The translations under genes and the position numbers were made by a program. 64,000 nucleotides of DNA, from NCBI GenBank assembly GCA_040437565.1, contig JBDOQK010000010.1:248001-312000 (forward strand). The letters are read 5' to 3'. Below, piece by piece: positions 57,700-64,000 of this stretch (position 1 is its first letter; the number at the start of each line of letters is the position of its first letter). This DNA is from Albugo candida. Its lineage: Eukaryota > Oomycota > Peronosporomycetes > Albuginales. A model generated the notes under the pieces. It ran no database searches, was not told where the DNA came from, and saw nothing but the letters and a program-made list of their open reading frames with translations.

Positions 57700-58892
57700 G
57701 CAAATTCTATTCCATTAGTAATGATACAACCAACACTTACTTTCCGCGTGAGTAATCTTGTGATGTTCTCCGAGCGTTCTCAAAAGAAATTGCGTGGGCA
57801 TCTGACGTACATACCTGAACGTATCCTCCAACACTCCCCTCAACCCAACATTTCTGATGTCCGCCTGATGAATCAATCCGTGGAATAGCTTCGTCGAAAT
57901 AGACTTTATCAAGGAAACTGCAAGTTGATGTTTCGATTCAATGTACTCAATCTTTATTTTGCCATCCTTCTGTTGATCACGAAATGAATATGCTTTAACC
58001 GACTTCAAAACCTATTATTTCTCGCAATAGTAATTGCGCTTTGATTGTCCTCAAAAATAGTTACGTGTTAACCAGTCTTTGCCCTCAACTCGGATAGCGA
58101 ATACTAGAGCCATACTACTGTCTGAATGCAGAGTGAAAGTGCACGGTAGTCTGCCGCGGCCGTTCTAAGCGTTACCTTTGCTTTATTTTTGAGTTGAAGA
58201 TCATTGGGGCATCGTTAATCATAACCATGATTCCAAAAACAGATTTTCTGTCCTCCTTTCTATTCGCCCTTTGTGCGTCAAAATACGCACATACTTTCGA
58301 AAACGTTTCGCCGCCTCTATAACTGATCTTATTCTCACTTGTTGACTTCAAATACCTCAGAACTCATCGCTTCTTTCAGTATTCTTCGTTAGGTTGGTCC
58401 AAGTGTCGACTAAGTTGACCGACTGAAAAGGAAATATCTGCTCTTCTGCCATCTGAAATGTATAGTAAGAATCCAACTTAAAAGTGATAAGGACGAAAGT
58501 TCATTCTACAGATCCTTCAATTTTTGATAAATGTTTGCCTTGTACATTTAAATTCCAAACCTGCTTAGCGTCGGTTTGGTTGATTTTCGGACCGTTATAT
58601 GTGTGCTGGATGCTTGATATATGCTCATTAAATGTTTCTTTTGATCAAAATAAACTTGTAGTCCCAGCATATATTTGACCTTTCCGAGTGCTTTAATTTG
58701 AATTGATTGCTTGGTTTCCGCGAAATCTCATTTTTTTCTGCTATTTTCGTTGTGCCAATAAACATGTCCTCAACATATAATGCGACTGTACCAGAGACTG
58801 TCCTTCTGCCGAAAGTGATAAGTCTTGTGTGCAAAGAAGAAAATATGGAAGTAAGACTAACATTAAGGTCCTTAGTTCACTATAAGCTAATC
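57700..58892 (-). mobile_element. Copia-type LTR retrotransposon fossil, 3' part, minus strand
   Basis: Minus-strand remains of a copia element: RT- and RNase H-region peptides between about 58.85 and 57.85 kb, including the typical EYIESKHQLA end of RNase H. A polypurine tract (GAGGGGAG) follows at about 57,834-57,843. A probable 3' LTR starts TGTTGGAGG at 57833 and runs to the left; its far end was not found. The copy is broken and old. An N gap (58893-58992) cuts off its upstream part. Confidence 0.65.
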
Positions 58893-58992
58893 NNNNNNNN
58901 NNNNNNNNNNNNNNNNNNNNNNNNNNNNNNNNNNNNNNNNNNNNNNNNNNNNNNNNNNNNNNNNNNNNNNNNNNNNNNNNNNNNNNNNNNNN
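58893..58992. other. Assembly gap (100 N)
   Basis: It separates two copia remnants of opposite orientation. No flanking overlap is seen. Confidence 0.95.
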
Positions 58993-59867
58993 GCAAATGG
59001 AACAAGGCCTGACATCGCATTTGCAGTAAGCCAACTCAGTCGCCATCTCGAAAATCCTAGCAAAGAACACTGGAACGAAGCAATTAGAGTCTTTCGATAC
59101 TTGAAGTCGACAATATCGACAGGAATATGCTTTGGGACGAACAAAAGTCAGATCCAACTAACTTCATTTTGCGATGCGGATTGGGACAGTAACAAGGATA
59201 ACCGGAAATCAACATCTGGCATTATGGTTATGTTGAATTCATCTCCAGTCGTTTTCTAATCGAAATTACAGCAAAGTGTAGCTTTGAATACAGCTGAAGC
59301 ATACATATTGCAGTGCTTTATCATTATGTATACAGGAGTCATTATGGACAAAGAATCTGGTATCCGAAATTATTGTACGGGATATAGCCAGCACTATCGT
59401 ATATGAAGACAATCCGAGTGCAATAGCAATTTCAAGGAATAATGGATATCAGAGTCGTGCGAAGCATATCGACATAAGATATCACTTCATTCGAGAACAA
59501 GTACAACAAGGCAACGTAGAAATCAAGTATATCGAATCAAAGGATCAATTGGCCGATTTCTTAACGAAAGTCATTTCGACGAAACAATTCCAACAATTTG
59601 TACGGAAATCAAATGTCAGGAATTGTGCGTGGAGGGGGAGTGTCGCAATGGCATCCGCCAATCATAAGATCGGAAAAAGGTTCCGCCAATCGGGTGCTGA
59701 TATTCGAGGTCAAGAAACAATGTAAAGACAGTGCATCATATTCCACCAATCAAGATTGATAAAGCGAAGCTTATAAGACAATGCGTAAAGGCTAGGAATT
59801 AAAATAGTAACAACAACTAAGGACCCTAATATATTCACTTTCCATTTTACCAACTAAAACGACAACA
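58993..59867 (+). mobile_element. Copia-type LTR retrotransposon fossil, 3' part with LTR
   Basis: Plus-strand end of a second copia element. It opens with RT-tail/RNase H sequence (AVSQLSRHLENPSKEHWNEA) followed by the rest of RNase H. A polypurine tract (GGAGGGGGAG, ending 59640) comes next, then a 3' LTR from 59641 (TGTCGCAATG) to about 59867 (ending CA). The element is broken with several lesions. Its left part is lost in the N gap. A MULE begins directly after the LTR. Most of the LTR recurs after the gap at 60853 as part of a larger duplicated block. Confidence 0.7.
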
Positions 59868-61934
59868 AAGGGGGACTATACGGTCAATTACAAATGCGAC
59901 CGAGGAGGGTCTTACCGCAATCAGCTTGGCCCAACGGAAGAAACTAGAGCACGAAAAACCTCGACAGTTCTCGCTAATTGTCCATTCTGCTTGAAACCCA
60001 TATAGGACGACCTGCAGTTAACTGTCCACTTGGTTGAAGAGAATCAGAAGTAAATGCCATCTACCTCCACAAGCGCTCATCGTGTCCACCTCAGACTTGA
60101 AACAGATAGAAAAGACAATACTTGGATTGTATGAAGCTGGGGTCCCAACGAGAAACATCCAAACGTTTTTGCGGAAAGACTGTTGACTTGTATAGCCCAA
60201 AACAAACTGTGCAGCTTCTGCCAATCCGAGATTTTCAAAAACTCAGATGGCTGTACACCGATGGATGCCCTTCGTTGAAACAATAGTGAGCGATGATGAC
60301 GGCGGACTTTCACAACTGAACTTTGCCAATTCAAGATCTAAAGAGATGGCTCGGAGTCACAATGACATGTTATGGTGGATGCCACATACAAGACAAATGC
60401 TTTGGAGCTTCCGTTGTTGCATCTCGTTGGGTGCTCGTCAATGTATGAAACATTTTCCTTCGCATTTGTTTTCATGACAATTGAGAGCCAATCGTCATAC
60501 CCTTCAGCTTTATTTTGGGGACGCTGCTCCGCCGAAGGTTTTTGCCGCTGACTACAAGCTGGCGCTAATTTCAGAATTTTAAGGAAACTTACCAACTTCC
60601 CAACTTCTCTGATGTGTATGGCATATTGAATAGCGTATTTTTCGAGAGAAGAAGAATTGATAGCCTTCATGAAGAAATGGAGGGCAATCATATATGCAAA
60701 ATAGAAGGCTTCTTTGATGAAATATAGGAGCTTTAATTGCGTGCAGACAGCGNNNNNNNNNNNNNNNNNNNNNNNNNNNNNNNNNNNNNNNNNNNNNNNN
60801 NNNNNNNNNNNNNNNNNNNNNNNNNNNNNNNNNNNNNNNNNNNNNNNNNNNNCGGAAAAAGGTTCCGCCAATCGGGTGCTGATATTCGAGGTCAAGAAAC
60901 AATGTAAAGACAGTGCATTATATTCCACCAATCAAGATTGATACAGCGAAGCTTATAAGACAATGCGTAAAGGCTAGGAATTAAAATAGTAACAACAACT
61001 AAGGACCCTAATATATTCACTTTCCATTTTACCAACTAAAACGACAACAAAGGGGGACTATACGGTCAATTACAAATGCGACCGAGGAGGGTCTTACCGC
61101 AATCAGCTTGGCCCAACGGAAGAAACTAGAGCACGAAAAACCTCGACAGTTCTCGCTAATTGTCCATTCTGCTTGAAACCCATATAGGACGACCTGCAGT
61201 TAACTGTCCACTTGGTTGAAGAGAATCAGAAGTAAATGCCATCTACCTCCACAAGCGCTCATCGTGTCCACCTCAGACTTGAAACAGATAGAAAAGACAA
61301 TACTTGGATTGTATGAAGCTGGGGTCCCAACGAGAAACATCCAAACGTTTTTGCGGAAAGACTGTTGACTTGTATAGCCCAAAACAAACTGTGCAGCTTC
61401 TGCCAATCCGAGATTTTCAAAAACTCAGATGGCTGTACACCGATGGATGCCCTTCGTTGAAACAATAGTGAGCGATGATGACGGCGGACTTTCACAACTG
61501 AACTTTGCCAATTCAAGATCTAAAGAGATGGCTCGGAGTCACAATGACATGTTATGGTGGATGCCACATACAAGACAAATGCTTTGGAGCTTCCGTTGTT
61601 GCATCTCGTTGGGTGCTCGTCAATGTATGAAACATTTTCCTTCGCATTTGTTTTCATGACAATTGAGAGCCAATCGTCATACCCTTCAGCTTTATTTTGG
61701 GGACGCTGCTCCGCCGAAGGTTTTTGCCGCTGACTACAAGCTGGCGCTAATTTCAGAATTTTAAGGAAACTTACCAACTTCCCAACTTCTCTGATGTGTA
61801 TGGCATATTGAATAGCGTATTTTTCGAGAGAAGAAGAATTGATAGCCTTCATGAAGAAATGGAGGGCAATCATATATGCAAAATAGAAGGCTTCTTTGAT
61901 GAAATATAGGAGCTTTAATTGCGTGCAGACAGCG
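59671..61934. repeat. 1.08 kb duplicated block on both sides of a gap
   Basis: Bases 59671-60752 recur at 60853-61934 (offset 1182) with at least two substitutions near the left end (CATCATATT/CATTATATT and GATAAAGC/GATACAGC). The block spans copia LTR sequence and the first part of the MULE. It is probably an unmerged contig overlap or the two alleles of a heterozygous site rather than a true tandem copy. Confidence 0.9.
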
Positions 61935-62700
61935 CAATCATCAATTACGCTGTCACAACATGGATTCCATACAAATACATTTACGTTACTGCATGAACTG
62001 ACCATATAACGCATTTCGATCATGCTGACCCTCGCGAGGTGAAAGCGCTCACTTGATGCTCAAGCATTAGATACCAACTAGCATGGACAACCTTATTTCG
62101 TTGTAAGAAAAATTATACCTAGCCATTGGTAATAATCTTGCAGAGCAGATGTGTGCTGGCAGCGTCAACAAAATGAGAATATGAAACTATACCAGCCAAA
62201 TACTCAAAGAATGCATGATTTTTCAGGATATCATTCCGAATATTTCATTTTTTGAACTGTGTAAATCTACGAGAAGCTAAAAGTTGCTTTCAGCCACGAA
62301 GAAACGGCGAAGACGTATGCTCTCGACTATTTCGCACCTTCTGGAATCTTCCATGTAAGCAAGAACTACTTTAATATCTGCGTCGAAAACAAAACTTGCA
62401 AATGAGCGACATTCACCCGGATTGGCACTTGGCAAAGCCCCACAAACTTGGTTGTCGTCTGTTGCGGCCGGCCAGAAGTCTCTCGATGTTACTTAGTCAA
62501 TTGGCCATCAGCTATTAAGCTTTGCCAGATCATCAGCAGGCTACGATACTCGACGAAGTTCAGACACTTTCGCAATAAATTCCAAAATCTTTGCAAGAGC
62601 AAGCCCGATCCGTGCCCGAAAGGGAGGCAGCGCCAACAAGATGGATCGACGTGAGGCAATTTTACTGGATTTGAGTATTGGAACTTAGAGGAAAACCCAA
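59868..62700 (+). mobile_element. Broken Mutator-like element (MULE) transposase with FAR1-type finger
   Basis: Plus-strand pieces in several frames follow a MULE transposase. First is a FAR1-like DNA-binding part (CDRGGSYRNQLGPTEETRAR, NCPFCLKPI) at about 59.90 kb and again at 61.08 kb. The catalytic core follows: VDATYKTNALELPLLHLVG with the first Asp, SFAFVFMTIESQSSYPSAL, and AADYKLALISEF with the second Asp. Farther right, near 62.63 kb, CPKGRQRQQDGST resembles the usual basic tail. Stops and frame changes throughout show it is dead. The first part is present twice because of the duplicated block around the gap at 60753-60852. The right copy is the more complete, about 61.06-62.70 kb. No terminal inverted repeats were found. 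Confidence 0.65.
60753..60852. other. Assembly gap (100 N) with 1.08 kb duplicated flanks
   Basis: See the duplicated block 59671-61934. The left contig ends at GCAGACAGCG and the right one re-enters 1.08 kb earlier. Confidence 0.95.
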
Positions 62701-63201
62701 AAAACGTCTATATATAGCAAATATAGCCATCATATCGTTCAAAAATAATAATACAAACAAAATAGCCAATCATACTTGTTTTGTGAGTGGCAATAAGGAA
62801 ATCGTCTGTGGCGATAACGGCTCTTTATAAAAAAATAATAACCCGGAGCCGGTTTCTAGCAATGGTGTGATTCGGCACTGCTGGATCGGCGTATGCAGAT
62901 TTACTATGCATTTGCGATTACGATGATCCATATACCAGTCAAATCCCTGAGGTTTGTGAATTAAGTACTCGGCACTTTTTCAAGTCAAACAGCGGAGAAT
63001 GCTTCCTTTTCAACGAAGAGTGAGAGTTACTATGATCCCGTAAAAGTTTGCCTGAGCAACATTCGGGTTCGGGGAAGTGATCGATCGAATTAGTCTTGGA
63101 GAGCTTGCGTAATAACTGCGTCCTAAATATCTTCACTATTGTCAGTGCACATACAGATCTTCGTCGCATCACAAGCTTCTATTTTCAGATGCACTGTTGT
63201 A
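62701..63201. other. Unassigned spacer
   Basis: About 0.5 kb between the MULE and the Tc1 end. No coding or structural feature was seen. Confidence 0.45.
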
Positions 63202-64000
63202 CAGTACCCTCCGGAAAAGATTAGCCGCCCCAAATTTTTACCACTTTATGAAACAAACACTTTGACTTCCGAAGCATGATACCCACGCGTGATGAGTAAT
63301 CTGCCCATGAAATCTGATACAAAACTTTTACAGTATACAACCCTGCAATCCTTCAGAATTTTTTCTCCGAATGATGATTTTATGATGATAATAGTATATA
63401 TAGGAAAAATACATGCTACCAGCGAGTAGAACTCCATTTTACTTCAATTACTGCTTCGATCCTCACTGGCATGGAGTTAACAAGATGCTGTATCCACTCT
63501 GGATCAATAGAAGACCATATCTGTTTGAGTTGAAGCCATATCTCCTCGCTGTTTTTTGGCTTTGGGGAGCTTTGGATGGCTGCTTTCTTCTTTGCCCATA
63601 CATTCTAAATGGGATTGAGATCAGGAGAGTTTGAAGGCCATTCTACCTTGTCAACGCTGCGCTCGTCAGGCCATTTTTCGGGCGCTTTTGCGAGATGGAT
63701 AGGCGCACCATCTTCCATGAGTATGACACTTCCAGCATTATCAAGGCCTTCCCAGAATCCAGCCAACTCACCATCGTACACCTGTGCGACAAAGTCAGCT
63801 GCTGTTCGACGATATGGTGCCATACACACAAGCTGGCTTTTTTGTTATCCTGAAAGGCACATCATACCATAACTAGAGAAGGCCCTGACTTGTAAGAAGG
63901 TGCCAGATAGTCTGATTGTTACCTCTCATTGGTAAATCTCCAGACCAGAGGTCGGCGAAAATTCTTCCCAATTTAAAAGCTTGCCTCATCAGTCCAGTAG
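63202..64000 (-). mobile_element. Tc1/mariner element, partial, transposase broken
   Basis: The left end lies at 63202, directly after a TA (63200-63201, the expected target duplication), with a terminal-repeat-like CAGTACCCTCCGGAAAAG. The transposase reads on the minus strand from beyond the right edge. It shows SVILMEDGAPIHLAKAPEKW with the second catalytic Asp, then KVEWPSNSPDLNPI and NVWAKKKAAIQSSPK. Between NPI and NVW, where the third catalytic residue Glu of the DDE triad belongs, the codon is TAG (63605-63607). A further frame change occurs near the right edge, where the upstream residues (VWHHIVEQQL) sit in another frame. The rest after the stop runs on to about 63420 with normal family sequence (IWSSIDPEWIQHLVNSMPVR), so the decay is recent. 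Confidence 0.82.

Overview
The window is nuclear DNA of a eukaryote and most likely of an oomycete, possibly an Albugo-like species. That assignment is inference. It rests on compact genes with 47-81 nt introns (mostly 47-67), a four-domain voltage-gated channel, a PH/AGC-kinase fusion, a RINGv-FHA protein, a GH81 glucanase, and copia, L1-like, MULE and Tc1 debris. No rRNA, functional tRNA or CRISPR array was found.

Bases 1-35,770 are gene-dense. In order: the 3' end of an unknown gene (+); a CM1-domain centrosomin-like coiled-coil protein (+); a small J-domain protein (+) ending 9 bp from a convergent tail-anchored protein (-); a four-domain EEEE-filter calcium-type channel (+); a BED zinc finger-RraA aldolase fusion (-); a disordered protein (-); a CUE/UBA-like protein with an acidic run (-); a RINGv-FHA protein (+); a protein with two PH-like domains (-); glucosidase I of ER N-glycan trimming (+); a triple PH-zinc ribbon-ARB2A-like-AGC kinase fusion (+); and a GH81 endo-1,3-beta-glucanase with a Cys-rich region and C-terminal membrane segments (+). 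Exon boundaries were worked out by hand from GT-AG sites, reading-frame phase and family motifs.

Bases 35,770-64,000 are a repeat graveyard. They hold a decayed L1-like LINE, two copies of a LINE ORF1-like fragment, a 600 bp MITE-like element with ~55 bp terminal inverted repeats, a tRNA-derived SINE with 18 bp target-site duplications, copia fossils in both orientations, a broken MULE, and a Tc1/mariner element running off the right edge. One plausible host gene, a single-pass membrane protein (47,658-48,191), sits among them.

Eleven 100-N gaps interrupt the window. Seven are flanked by the same sequence on both sides (23 bp to 1.08 kb). These are best read as contig overlaps that were never merged, so they create false duplications inside three genes. 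Functional links between neighbours are not obvious; the left half reads as an ordinary mix of cytoskeletal, signalling, ubiquitin, secretory-pathway and cell-wall genes.
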